A stretch of DNA of 64,000 bases from Hepsetus odoe (lineage: Eukaryota; Chordata; Actinopteri; Characiformes; Hepsetidae). Below, piece by piece: positions 12,140 to 21,956 of this stretch (position 1 is its first letter; each line of letters begins with the position of its first letter). Location of the stretch: assembly GCA_017165825.1 (NCBI GenBank), contig CM029385.1:3850738-3914737 (forward strand). The letters are read 5' to 3'. The position numbers and the translations under genes were made by a program. A model generated the notes under the pieces. That model worked only from the letters and a program-made list of their open reading frames with translations. It searched no databases and was not told where the DNA came from.

Positions 12140-12812
12140 TGTTGTTGTTATTATTATTATGTTACTGTATGTTAAATACAATGAATATAAAACATGATCA
12201 GGCGGACGGCGGAGAAAAGGAGGAGTGTGATGGAAGCACGAGTGAGGATGAAAGTGAAGTCGATTCTTTTCAGTGGACCGTTTTCACAGCAGCTGGAGTT
12301 AAACCGGTTTAATAGAACTGTTTGAATCGTTATATTACTTGTGGTGTGAGATTCAGTTCAGAGAGGATCTTTTCTATTTTTTGTACTTTTTCTGTACTTT
12401 TTTACTTTTGTAAAAAGCTGTACTTTTTCCTCAAATCGAGTAAAGGAGTCAGTTCTGGGATCTGTTTCGTTGACTCCAGGGTGAAGGATGTGTCTGATCT
12501 GCTCTGAGGGAGTTTTCTTACAGGCCTGATGGTTTTTGTAGGATTTTTACATTTTCACAAAATGTAACATTTTCACAAAATCAAAGTGCAGCCAGTGGAT
12601 TTAAATCCAGACCCTGTTACAGTTTCCGAATTTGGTAAAGATGTGTGTCCTGGGGTCTTTAATGGAGAACGAGAGAATAAGGGATGATGAACAGATGAAT
12701 AAATGGACAAAAGCTGATTGGAGGGTCTGAGGCTCAGCTATTTTTTTTAACTCCACTAAAAGTGAGAAACGCAGAGACTCTTACCGGAGCGGATGGAGAG
12801 AAAGGAGCTCAT
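8210..12812 (-). CDS. candidate two-exon gene for a 47-residue membrane microprotein
   Basis: Coding exon 1 is 12785-12812 (nine codons plus one base, MSSFLSIRS), ending in a strong donor, CTCCG then GTAAGAG. Coding exon 2 is 8210-8325, after an acceptor TTCTCTGCAG. It needs two bases to start its frame, so the exons join in phase. The joined product has 47 residues: a short N-terminus, a basic, Trp-rich stretch (VWKAVTSRVYKTWKVLKG), then a hydrophobic C-terminus (FFSCGGLLTIFIYVM, QI), like a tail-anchored or single-pass membrane peptide. An in-frame ATG at 12836, directly after an in-frame stop, would add eight residues, but it has T at -3. The 12812 ATG has G at -3 and is preferred. A CpG/CCAAT promoter lies upstream and AATAAA follows the stop. 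The intron is about 4.5 kb. Missed internal exons are possible. No known family was recognised. Confidence 0.4.
10391..10447. repeat. short interspersed repeat, copy 1 of 3
   Basis: The core GCTTTAACACATCTGGACTG and its flanks recur inverted at 16929-16980 and 18305-18347. The nature of the parent element is unknown. Confidence 0.6.
10902..10950. repeat. short repeat shared with 15467-15514
   Basis: Both copies contain CCAAACC, TTTGG, GTAAA, GGACATGT, ACATGTGCCAACCAATAT in the same order, with only a few substitutions over about 48 bp. Confidence 0.6.
11455..12034. mobile_element. Tc1-related MITE, about 580 bp, long inverted ends
   Basis: The left end CAGCACTGTGCAAAAGTTTT and the right end (reverse complement CAGTACTGTGCAAAAGTTTT) are inverted repeats that can be followed for roughly 190 bp inward. 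CACACA and TA-rich flanks suggest TA target sites. The interior has no transposase. The same ends are found at 18629, 22258 and 53143, and the 53143 copy carries transposase coding remains. Confidence 0.8.
12103..12160. repeat. TTA trinucleotide microsatellite
   Basis: About a dozen ATT/TTA units with a central interruption. The poly-Leu frame across it is an artefact. Confidence 0.9.
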
Positions 12813-12836
12813 CTCCAAAGTCGGCCCGAGGAGCAT
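12785..12836 (-). CDS. first coding exon of the candidate microprotein gene
   Basis: Two in-frame ATGs occur, at 12836-12834 (directly after a TAG, T at -3) and 12812-12810 (G at -3). The exon ends at 12785 with GTAAGAG, close to the donor consensus. The predicted start of the favoured form is MSSFLSIRS, with the next codon completed by exon 2. Confidence 0.35.
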
Positions 12837-12849
12837 CTAAACCCTCCAG

Positions 12850-13065
12850 GTGCAGATTCTTTCTTTCTGTTCTTCTCTCCTTTTTCTCCCGTTCTCAAAA
12901 TGAGTCTCAGGCTGCCCGCTGCGAGACCCGGAAGAGCGCTGAGAACAGCACCGTCACGTGACAGGCTAGGGCTTTGATTGGTCAATGTGGACGGGAGTCG
13001 TTCTCTACGATGTAGCTGATTGGCTGTCGCTCTGTTCAGTTTTCGCGGGAGAAAAAGGAGTAAAG
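12850..13065. promoter_or_regulatory. CpG-rich promoter with E-box, CCAAT and E2F-like sites
   Basis: Within a CpG-rich patch are GTCACGTGAC at 12952-12961 (a palindromic E-box), ATTGG (reverse CCAAT) near 12977 and 13019, and TTTCGCGGGA near 13040 (E2F-like). The elements are close together as in TATA-less vertebrate promoters. The best-supported transcript is the minus-strand gene starting just to the left. A bidirectional promoter is possible: an 18-codon plus-strand frame at 13107-13163 has a usable start context but no matched donor. Confidence 0.5.
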
Positions 13066-13163
13066 CTCGGTTAAAAAACACGAACTCTTCTTTGCTCGTT
13101 TCAAAAATGTCGTTTGTCACCAGGCAGCAGCCGAAATCAAGGATTTTTAAAGTGACAAATTAA

Positions 13164-13937
13164 TAACTAATAAACCCATAAAAGGTTTTTTATTTATTTT
13201 TTATTAGCTCTCTTTTTCAGATCACATTGATCACATTATATATTAAGTACTGTATTATAATACCAGAATTGTGCTAATAAAAATAAATGATGTGCTCGGA
13301 TTATTAAAAACTAATCATCTGATTTTTTTTCTGAGATAAATAAAAAGATACACGTGTCATGGATTCCGCACAGGCCACATTTTGGATCTGATTTGAATGA
13401 AGCTGGCTGTGCTGAGAATGATGCTGAAGTGGAGGCTGAGTTTAGTGATTTCCCTGGTTGTGTTGTGGACAAAAACCCCTAAAGTCAGGCCTTCCGAGAG
13501 ATAACCGCCTTCAAATACACTTTAAAGGTTAATAATCCAGGTCTGAGGCTGCTTCCTCTTGGTACTTCAGTTTAAATACACCAAATGATATAAAGAAAAC
13601 AAAATATTAGGGCAGTTGATCCACTTTTCCTCTGTAGACTCCAGCTGTTGGTGTCAGGATTGAATCTACAGAAAGACATTTTTTGCAATTTTTTAAAAAA
13701 TGTGCAAAAAATGTAGGTTTTTATTCTGCATTACTCTTGACTCTTTACTTCTGAAATGGCCCAAAGTAGTGAAGTAAATAGTAAAATCCAATTAAGGAAG
13801 AAAATCCCAGATCTGGATAAATACACAGAAAGAACAGGATCGAGCCCTTCTATAAATGTAGTGCTGGGGCAGTAATGCAACTACAAAGCTAAAAGTCTAA
13901 AGATTTTTTCAAACTTCAAAATTTCCTGTTGGAGACC

Positions 13938-14002
<65 letters not shown>

Positions 14003-15416
14003 CGGGATCTCAGTCCGACCCTGACACGAGCGCCAGTATTTTTAGGCCATTCAAGACTTTCTCTTTTTAATCCAAAAATGGTGAAAGTTCAATAAAACTG
14101 ACTCCATCATTTTAAGGCCCAAGCTGTCCGTGGTTTAACCAATTTTTTTGCCATTTGGAGACGAGTCCCATTTAACCAAATCCAGTCCAAACTGAATCCA
14201 ATTTCGAATCCAAATCTGGCCACAGTTTGTAAATAAGAACACCTTTAAAAAATAATAATAATAATTCCAATAATTCAAAATAGAACAAAATGTATTGCTT
14301 TTATTTAATCCGTTTTTTAGTCCAAATCCGAGTCAGGATGAACAGAACAGTCTCTAAAAACAAAACTCGGTTTTTGAGTCCGAAGCCGATTCGGATTCAA
14401 CAAAAATCTGTTCAAACAAGATCCGTTTTCCAGAACTGACCCAAGAGATGGAGAGTCACCATCACTCCACTTCATCAGCCGGTTTTTCTGTTATCCTTTT
14501 TCTACAGTGTGTACGTGCTGCTCCAGCGCTCTGCGGATGGAGTGATGGGGCTGAGATGAGAGGAACCTAAAAAAAAAAAAAAGTCAGGAAGGTGCGTCAA
14601 CCCAACATCCAAAAGCGCGTCCGAATCCACCGACATCAACAACTGACCTGCAGCTATCTACAGATCTACAGCTGGTCCATCTGAAATCAAAAGCAGAAAC
14701 AAGTCACATCTGACCAGAGATTACCGATCACAGCAGAGCAATTATTTGAACTAATCAACATTGTTGATATTATCTTATCAATATTTTATTTATCAATATT
14801 TTTAAAAAATATGTGTAGTTCGAATTCAAGCTCATTTTTAAACACGCAGTCAAATTGCTAATATTTAGGAATAATATATTACTGGATTGGATCTGGGACA
14901 CCCATCTGAGAAGAACCATCCAGTGAGAGAGAGAGAAAGAAACAGGGGGGGCAAAGTGAATAAATAAACTGTAGGTTAAAGCGAGTTTGACATCGAAATT
15001 TTGATAAAAAGCAGAACTCAAGATGCATCCAGTGTAATTTTACGAGCTGGATCTCCTTCAAATCTTCATCCCAGTCAAAACGAAACTGCACTGACTCAGC
15101 CTTCTCCATAACTGGGTTTCAGTTTTTTCTGGACACCTGGGCACCAGGGTGCCCCCAAGGACCACATGAGTCGCCCGCTGACCTGTTTTACAGATAGCAC
15201 AACTCACCAGTGAGCAGCGTCTACAGTTACAGTTGATCCTGTTGCTTTCCAAAAAAGGGAGTTTGCAAACTCAGTCAGACACTGCTTGAAAAATGTGAGA
15301 TTCCCACGTTTGGAGAATTCACAAGGGTCAGCTCAACCAGAGTGCACAGGCTGAGCCTCGCCCTGGGTGAACGACCATCCTGATCACATTGCTCTCCTGC
15401 CAGATCATTTTCTATA
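13164..15416. other. AT-rich intergenic sequence, no gene recognised
   Basis: Contains the CA microsatellite at 13938-14000 and otherwise unique sequence. Open frames at 14770-15252 (minus) show no family signature. Confidence 0.5.
13938..14000. repeat. CA dinucleotide microsatellite
   Basis: About 31 uninterrupted CA units. Confidence 0.98.
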
Positions 15417-15738
15417 AGATAGGAGGAGGACATTAAGCTCTAGGCCTATGTTTCGCAATTCTGTCACCAAACCATTTGGCGTAAATAGGACATGTAACAT
15501 GTGCCAACCAATATTTTAGAATTATAATGATACAATATTGGTTATAATAATTATATAATTGGGATTGGTGGTCAAGTGATGGGTACTTGTCTATGGACCT
15601 GTGGCTCAAGAGGTCCCAGGTTCGAATCCCGCCTCTGGCACTTCTACCACTGGGTCCCTGAGCAGGACCCTTAACCCTGGGTGTCTCCAGATAGGAGGAG
15701 GACATTAAACTCTAGGCCTATCTTTTCGCAATTCTGTT
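15417..15738. repeat. pair of about 48-bp direct repeats around a tRNA-type SINE
   Basis: The segment from AGATAGGAGGAGGACATTAA through TCTAGGCCTAT to TCGCAATTCTGT occurs at 15417-15463 and again at 15689-15738. The second copy is fused to the end of a SINE at 15561-15690. This fits two tails of the same SINE family, one from an older, headless copy. Confidence 0.7.
15561..15690 (+). repeat. second tRNA-derived SINE family
   Basis: TGGTCAAGTGATGGG resembles an A box, and CCAGGTTCGAATCCCGCCTC contains a near-perfect Pol III B box. The body (TGAGCAGGACCCTTAACC) resembles a common fish SINE layout and differs from the main family in this window. Confidence 0.75.
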
Positions 15739-15884
15739 GAAACGAGTTTGTCCAACTATGAGCTCCAGGTTTTATGCAGTTGCACTTCAAATAATATTAA
15801 CTGAATAATTAATTGATCATTTAATTAATTAAAAGAAAGACAGACAGACAGACAGAGAGACAGACAGACATAACCAGAAGGCCG

Positions 15885-15965
15885 TGCTTTCGAGTCCCAG
15901 ACCTGTAGGTTGCCCTGAAGTAGCCTTGAGTAAGGTACTGTCCTCGTCACTGGATATCTTGTCTG
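15885..15965 (+). repeat. partial tRNA-derived SINE (main family)
   Basis: Has the B-box-like TTTCGAGTCCCAGACCTGTA, then CCCTGAAGTAGCCTTGAGTA. Head and tail are missing. It follows a short GACA run. Confidence 0.7.
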
Positions 15966-16189
15966 CACTTGTCTGTGTTGTGTTCTGTGCAGCTCCAGGT
16001 TCCTGGAGGAACAATGTTTCATTTCACTTTGTTCTGTGTAAAAGGAAGTGAGAATAAAAACCTACTTGACTTGACTGGACTTGATGTGTAGGTTTAATAC
16101 TGAGGATGTGTTTGTGTGTTTCACTGTGTGCTGTGCTGTGTTGTGTCTTTTATTTTTAGAATGATAAAGAAAGCTACACTGGGCTCGTG

Positions 16190-16400
16190 CTTTCGCGCAG
16201 AAACTCAGCTCTGCTATGCAGGTCGTTAAGGTCTTCACCTACCAGCGCGAGGAGACCAACAGCCAATCAAACACTCCGCTGAGAACAACGTCACTCGTTA
16301 TTAACCAATCAAATCCCTCACCTGTCACGAGAAGCTCCGCCTCTTCATCCTGAACTACCAAAATGAACTAAACCCGTGACCCGAGTCGAAAAGCTCAGGC
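16190..16400. promoter_or_regulatory. CpG-enriched patch with two CCAAT boxes
   Basis: CCAATCAAA occurs near 16263 and CCAATCAAAT near 16305, in a segment richer in CpG than its surroundings (GTGCTTTCGCGCAG, CCAGCGCGAGG). It resembles an NF-Y-type promoter. No exon could be tied to it. Confidence 0.3.
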
Positions 16401-16500
16401 CTTCTCTTCATTAGTCCTGCAGTTTTAGACTTTCTTCCCAATTTGACTTCATTGTGGTGCATTCTGAGTCATTAAAAGTATAAAATATTATTTTGTAATA

Positions 16501-16501
16501 C

Positions 16502-16543
<42 letters not shown>
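16501..16543. repeat. AAT trinucleotide microsatellite
   Basis: About 14 AAT units. Confidence 0.95.
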
Positions 16544-16544
<1 letters not shown>

Positions 16545-18321
16545 TTTTTTTACACTGTACTGTATTGCTTTTTCTTCAGGCTGTTTTTCAGAGCGACACC
16601 CAAATTAATGATCAATAAAATGGCTTGTCAGTTGGGCCCTCCAATAATATTCATGATAATAAAAAAATGTAAATAATATTATTCATGTATATAATAGTAA
16701 TAATGTATAACAATGATTTGATCATGATAATTCTACTACTAACAACAACAACAATTCTTATTTTTATTACTGTATTTTTTGCAGGATCAACTGAAAAGTT
16801 TTAGATTTCATTTTACGGATCACAAATTATTTGTCTGTCCATCTGAAGGAAAAAACCCAAAACTGTACACCACAATGTCAAAGGCCTTATTTTACTGAGC
16901 AACACAGCAAACTGGAGCAACATTTTAGGAGCAGAACATCAGTCCAGATGTGCTAAAGCACGACAGCCTTGGAGCACTTCGGTTGGTTTAAAAAATTTTT
17001 TTAATTCCTCCGTCTGATGTGGTCTGTGTTCAGAGAGAAGATCTCGTGGGTCGGAGCTCACTGCGGAGTGTTCTTCAGCTTCACGCTTTACTTTCAGTTC
17101 CAGGAAAACGTCTTTGAGCAAAACCGAGGCTTCGTGCTCGTCTCATCCAGGTCGCCTGAACTCGGACTTGATGCTGGGAAGATTCAATAATGCAAAAGAA
17201 AAATAATGAACATTTCCTCGAGCGCGTTAAAATGAAAGTGTGAGAATGTACGGAGGTGGAAGTGCAGATGTTTGAGTTCACATTTAGGGGGGAAATGGAA
17301 GGTGCTGGATAAAACACAGATTAAAAATGGAAACTACTGAGACTGTAAACCTCACAGAGCTGTTAACAAGACCGGCCCGGGACAGTCAGGCAGAGGGGAC
17401 ACCTGCCCCCCTCCAGAGGTCCACCTGAGTCTGGATTGAATTCAAATAAACAAACACGGGACGATAAGTTAAGTTGATATGTAAAAAAAATATATATATA
17501 TTATTGCTGACTAAATCTAAAAACTAAAAAACTAAAAAAAAAAAATCAGATTTTTAAGGGTGATATTTCATTTAAACCCACTGAACAAAAAGAGCAGAGC
17601 GCTGAACTGAGTTAAATAAAGAGGTTCAAAAAATTATATAATATACAATTATTAAATCGTAAAATGTTTGCAAAAAAATCACCAGAAGGATTATTTCTAA
17701 CTAAAAGCAGATGTTTTTAAAGCGGTACAGAAACAGTGATTGGATATGAAAAGGTGCTTCTAGCCTGGGTGTGAAGTTTAGGGACTTTTTTTCCTTCCTT
17801 CAATATGGTGGGACCCAGGCGTGGAGTTGCACATCAATTCTACCCACCCACACACACACACACACACACACGTTCCTGAATCTGTATACCACCAGTGCCA
17901 CTCATTAAAAACCCTAATGCGCTTTAGGTTCCTTGGTTTTAAAAACTCTTAATCTTGATTTATTGATAAATCACATTATAGTTAGATTAGATATCGGATC
18001 CAGCTTGATTTTACCTTGATAAAAAAGGCAATAAAGTTGTTTTCACTTCAAAAAACAGTACGGAAAATATACAAATAGCTGTTCAACAATTAAAGGATGG
18101 ACGTCCCAACGTCACCGCTGTGTATTGTCCATCATCTCCTTCAAATGCTTCCAAAAACGTTGAGTTCAGGTCCAGGTCCAGCCCCTGCAGCCCAACGCTC
18201 ACTGTGAAATAAAACGTTGTTTATTTCTATTTAAGCATTTAGTCGCAGTAGTTTTACTGCAGATAAAACCTATTAAGAACAGGCGTTTTAACAATTATTT
18301 CCAAACAGTCCAGATGTGTTA
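16544..18321. other. intergenic sequence with short repeats
   Basis: Holds a copy of the short repeat at 16929-16980 and a CA run at about 17846-17870. A minus-strand open frame at 16939-17121 overlaps the short repeat and is not considered a gene. Confidence 0.5.
16929..16980. repeat. short interspersed repeat, copy 2 of 3 (inverted to 10391)
   Basis: CAGTCCAGATGTGCTAAAGC and flanks match the reverse complement of 10391-10447. Confidence 0.6.
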
Positions 18322-19270
18322 AAGCACGAGCCAACTGGAGCACTTTAGAAGAAAACAAAACAGAAAGAAGAACCTGATCATGTCCCTGATTGTGACAGAG
18401 ATGATCTCTGCAGTGGAGTGTATATCTGAGTAGTCATGTGTGTTCTCCGCACACGATTCGTTTCGGTTTCCCAAACCAGCCTGGAGCAAAACGGTCTGCT
18501 TTTCCATAATGAGGCACCAGGCCTGTCCTAGTGCAGCAGAGTCCAGTCTGAGTGGTGTTCTGGGACTTATGGTACGCCGAGCAGAAAGGGAATTATTTGA
18601 ATTAATATTAAATAGGATTTTAGAGAAGCACACAGCACTGTGCAAAAGTTTTAGGCAGGTGTGAAAAAATGCTGTAAACAAAGATCGCTTTCAGAAATGG
18701 AAGTGTTAATCATTTATTTTCATCAATCAACGAAATGCAGTGAATGAACAAAAAGAGAATTCTGGGCCAAATCAATATCTGGTGTGTGTGATTGATTCAT
18801 TTCTTCCTGAAAAATATATCAGTTCTCTATAAAGAAGTTGGTGCTCTTTGAAGGGAATCATGAATGTATGTTCCAAACATGACTGAGATTATGTTTGGAA
18901 CAATGTTTGGATTATGAGATTTTTCTTTTGTTCGCTCACTTTGCATTTTGTAAATTGATAAAAATAAACAATCATTATTTATATTTCTAAAAGCGTTCTG
19001 TTTACAGCATTTTTCCCACCTGCTTAAAATTTTGCACAGTGCTGTGTATAATAAGTAATATAAAAAATAAAACATTCAATATTAATTATTATTATTAAAA
19101 TAAAATGTTGTCTTGATGGAACTGTCCATCTATTTAGGCTAAAATCGGTCTTAATGTAGTGAAGTCTATAGTAGCAAGTGCAACGAAACAATAAATGATA
19201 AATTGGAAAGAAAGGACAAACATTGCGCTAAAATTTGGTTTCCATGTTAGGGGAGCCATTGGTAAAAGAA
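18322..19270. repeat. duplicated block, copy A
   Basis: Aligned by eye with 21957-23022, in the same orientation. Shared landmarks in order are ACTTTAGAAGAAA, GATGATCTC, CATAATGAGGCACCAGGCCT, GAATTAATATTAAA, the Tc1-related MITE, then GATGGAACTGTCCATCTATT and TTTCCATGTTAGGG. The MITE here is shorter than in copy B. Confidence 0.85.
18629..19050. mobile_element. Tc1-related MITE, internally shortened (about 420 bp)
   Basis: Left end CAGCACTGTGCAAAAGTTTT and right end TTTTGCACAGTGCTGTGTAT. It occupies the same site inside the duplicated block as the copy at 22258. Confidence 0.8.
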
Positions 19271-20469
19271 AAGTAATGCGTAATTACACTCACACTATTA
19301 ATTAATAAACAGCATCTAGGTTATTATTAATTACATGGATTTTAAATTCATTTATAATTAATAATTCATATTAAATGGATATTTATTACTAATTCTAAAT
19401 CATATGAAGGGAATTTAAAAATTAGTATATTGCAAATAAATTTCTAAAAAAGTGCAGAAGGAGTATGTGTCTTGCATGTTTATAAGATGGTGTCCGAAGG
19501 AAAAAAATGATAAAACAAGCATACCCAAAAGGCACTTGTCCTCTGGAAAGTGGCATGTGTCCGATCTACAGCTCATAGTCTAGGGAGCTCTTTCATAGTG
19601 CAGGCTCTCAGTGAGCTCTGTAAACTCCTCTGAACAGCTGCAACCTACCATCTTCAGGTTGGGTCATCATTTCCATCATCTCATTGTAGCCCAGAAATCT
19701 GGCACCGCTGGGACTGGCCTTAACAGCGATGGTGCGAATTAGTCATCCGGTTTAGACTGTCCTGCCATGTCGAGGCCTGAACTGCTTATGAGACGGAGGT
19801 CTGGAGAAGAGGAAGAGGGGTCTGGGAGTAGCCAGCACCGCAGTAAGAGATTGAGTGTTATACCACCAGGGTGGTCAAAAGTGCAGGAGTGACACCGAAG
19901 AGGGCTTTCTGGCAGGGGTGGCAGGCTGGCAGTCACTGGACGAGCAGTGAATGTGCAACAGGTTCCATGTAAAGTGACTTCCGAGATGGGTAGGGACAGA
20001 AAGCTGTTCAGAGCAGAAATGTACAGATCAAAACAAATAACGTAACCTGGCGAGGAAGCGGCAGTGTCCTTCACTGGAAGTGATACACCAGGACGCGCAT
20101 TTCAGGGGTGAAATCTCTGCGCTGAGGATAATCTGAACACACGCCGAGCCTTTACGGCCTCTCTTTCTGGCAGTGGCTATGATGCGATGTCAGACTGGTC
20201 AGATTTTACCGTTTCATTTCTCATTGCTGCTGGGAGCATTGGTCTCGCCCAACCAGAAGCCTTCAAGTAAAAAAAGTCTGGAACAGTCTCTAAAGTGCGT
20301 CCTGCAAGAAACATGTCACAGGCGGCCTGAGATAATTGTTTTCATGTGTGCTATTTCTCCATTCATGTGTGATTTGGTTGAACCACGTGGGCTGGATTCG
20401 AAGAAATGACTTTATCTGTGGTGAATCTACAGTGACTCCTGGTTCCACCCAGTAAAGAAGTGTAGATAC
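19271..20469. other. unique sequence, no confident gene
   Basis: Moderately GC-rich between 19650 and 20400. An open plus-strand frame around 20120-20265 ends in FLIAAGSIGLAQPEAFK, and a minus-strand 111-codon frame lies at 19739-20074. Neither has a recognisable domain or clear splice support. Confidence 0.4.
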
Positions 20470-20683
20470 CTATCTGTCTCTCTATCTATCTGTCTCTCCT
20501 CTCTCTCTGTTGTCTATCTATCTATCTATCTATCTATCTATTCATCTATCTATCTATCTATATCTATTTATCTATTCATCTGTCTCTCTCTTATCTATCT
20601 GTCTCTCTCTCTCTCTCTCTATCGATCTATCCATTCATCTATCTGTCTCTCTCTCTCTATCTATCTATCTGTCTCTCTATCTG

Positions 20684-20723
<40 letters not shown>

Positions 20724-20881
20724 CATTCATCTATCTGTCTCTCTCTCTGTCTATCTATCTATCTATCTGTCTCTCTATCTGTCTCTCTCTCTGTCTATCT
20801 ATCTATCTATCTATCTATCTGTCTCTCTCTCTCTCTATCTATCCATTTTATCTAGTCTATCCTATCTATCTTGTCTCTCTG

Positions 20882-20914
<33 letters not shown>

Positions 20915-21668
20915 TTTCATCTATCTATCTGTCTGTCTGCTTTCCATATCTATCTTTGTCCCTGGTTCTCCATCTATCTGTCTGTCTGCTCATATCTGTC
21001 TGTCTGCCTTATCTCTGTATTTACCCATCTGTTCTCTGTCTGTCTGTCATTCAGTTTCTTGTTCTGTCTGTCTGTCTTATCAAAGTTCTCGTTCTAAGTC
21101 TGCTTTTTCCATTCTCCATCTTAAGTATGTCTTGCTCTGTCTGTTCGTTCCTATGTACTTCCATCTCCATTCGCTCTGTCTTTCTATCTATCTGTTTCTG
21201 TCTCTCTGTCTCTCTATCACACTCTCTGTCTGTCTATCTATTTGTCTCCGTCTGTCTTATCAGTGTCTGTTCTGTCTGTCTGTCTATCTATCTATCTATG
21301 TCAGTCTGTCTGTCTATCTATTCATCTGCGTCTGTCTGTTCGTTCATCTCCATTCTATTTCTCCATTCATCTATCTATCAATCTATCTATCTGTCTCTGT
21401 CTGTCTGTCTATCTATCTAACTCTGTCTATGTCATTCTATATGTCTGTCTGTCTGTCTATCTATCTATCTGTTCCTTCTATCTGTCTGTCTGTCTCTATC
21501 TATCTATCTATCTGTCTCTGTGTGTCTATCTATCTAACTCTGTCTGTCTCTGTGTGTCTATCTATCTAACTCTGTCTGTGTCTGTCTATCTATCTATCTA
21601 TATGTCTGTCTGTCTGTCTATTTATCTGTCTCTCTGTCTGTCTATCTGTCTCTCTGTCTATCTGTCTG
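20470..21668. repeat. 1.2-kb GATA/GACA (CTAT/CTGT) satellite
   Basis: About 1.2 kb of TCTA, TCTG and CTCT units in mixed order, less regular after 20950. The Ser/Ile/Leu/Tyr-rich frames of up to 232 codons are artefacts. Composition matches Bkm-type GATA/GACA repeats. It lies between the two copies of the duplicated block. Confidence 0.95.
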
Positions 21669-21870
21669 GGCTTTGTATGCACTGGTATTTCCTTCAGGAA
21701 GTGCAAATTCAATTAAAATGAGAAGTTTGGGTTTCATTATCTCTTAGGAGTTAATAAGCTTTATGTTTCCATCTGAACATGTTTTCTTGGGATTGTGATT
21801 TTAGAGTGTGCAGCTTCGTTAACTAGTGTAGTTTCGTCTCAGATTGTTTCTACACAGTGCTGTTGTGGAG

Positions 21871-21945
21871 CAGAAACAGTCAAGGTAATGTCTTCGCACT
21901 TGCATGTAGAGAACAAGAATACATAACACATGGAGTTTTCTATTT
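21871..21945. repeat. 75-bp direct repeat flanking duplicated block B, left copy
   Basis: GAAACAGTCAAGG, AATGTC, TGCATG, AGAG, AACAAGAA, ACATAA and ATGGAGTTTTC appear in the same order at 23031-23105. Confidence 0.75.
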
Positions 21946-21956
21946 TCATAATGTTA

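Noticed and set aside
13107..13163. 18-codon plus-strand frame after an E2F-like site
   Set aside because: It ends in a stop, and no convincing donor was found. Mentioned only as a possible bidirectional transcript.
15561..15690. Possible functional tRNA gene
   Set aside because: It has an A-box-like and a B-box sequence but no cloverleaf that I could fold, and it continues into a SINE body.
16939..17121. 60-codon minus-strand frame with plausible protein composition
   Set aside because: Its 3' end runs into the short interspersed repeat, and no splice sites support it.
20510..21721. Ser/Ile/Leu/Tyr frames of 154-232 codons
   Set aside because: Artefacts of the CTAT/CTGT satellite.
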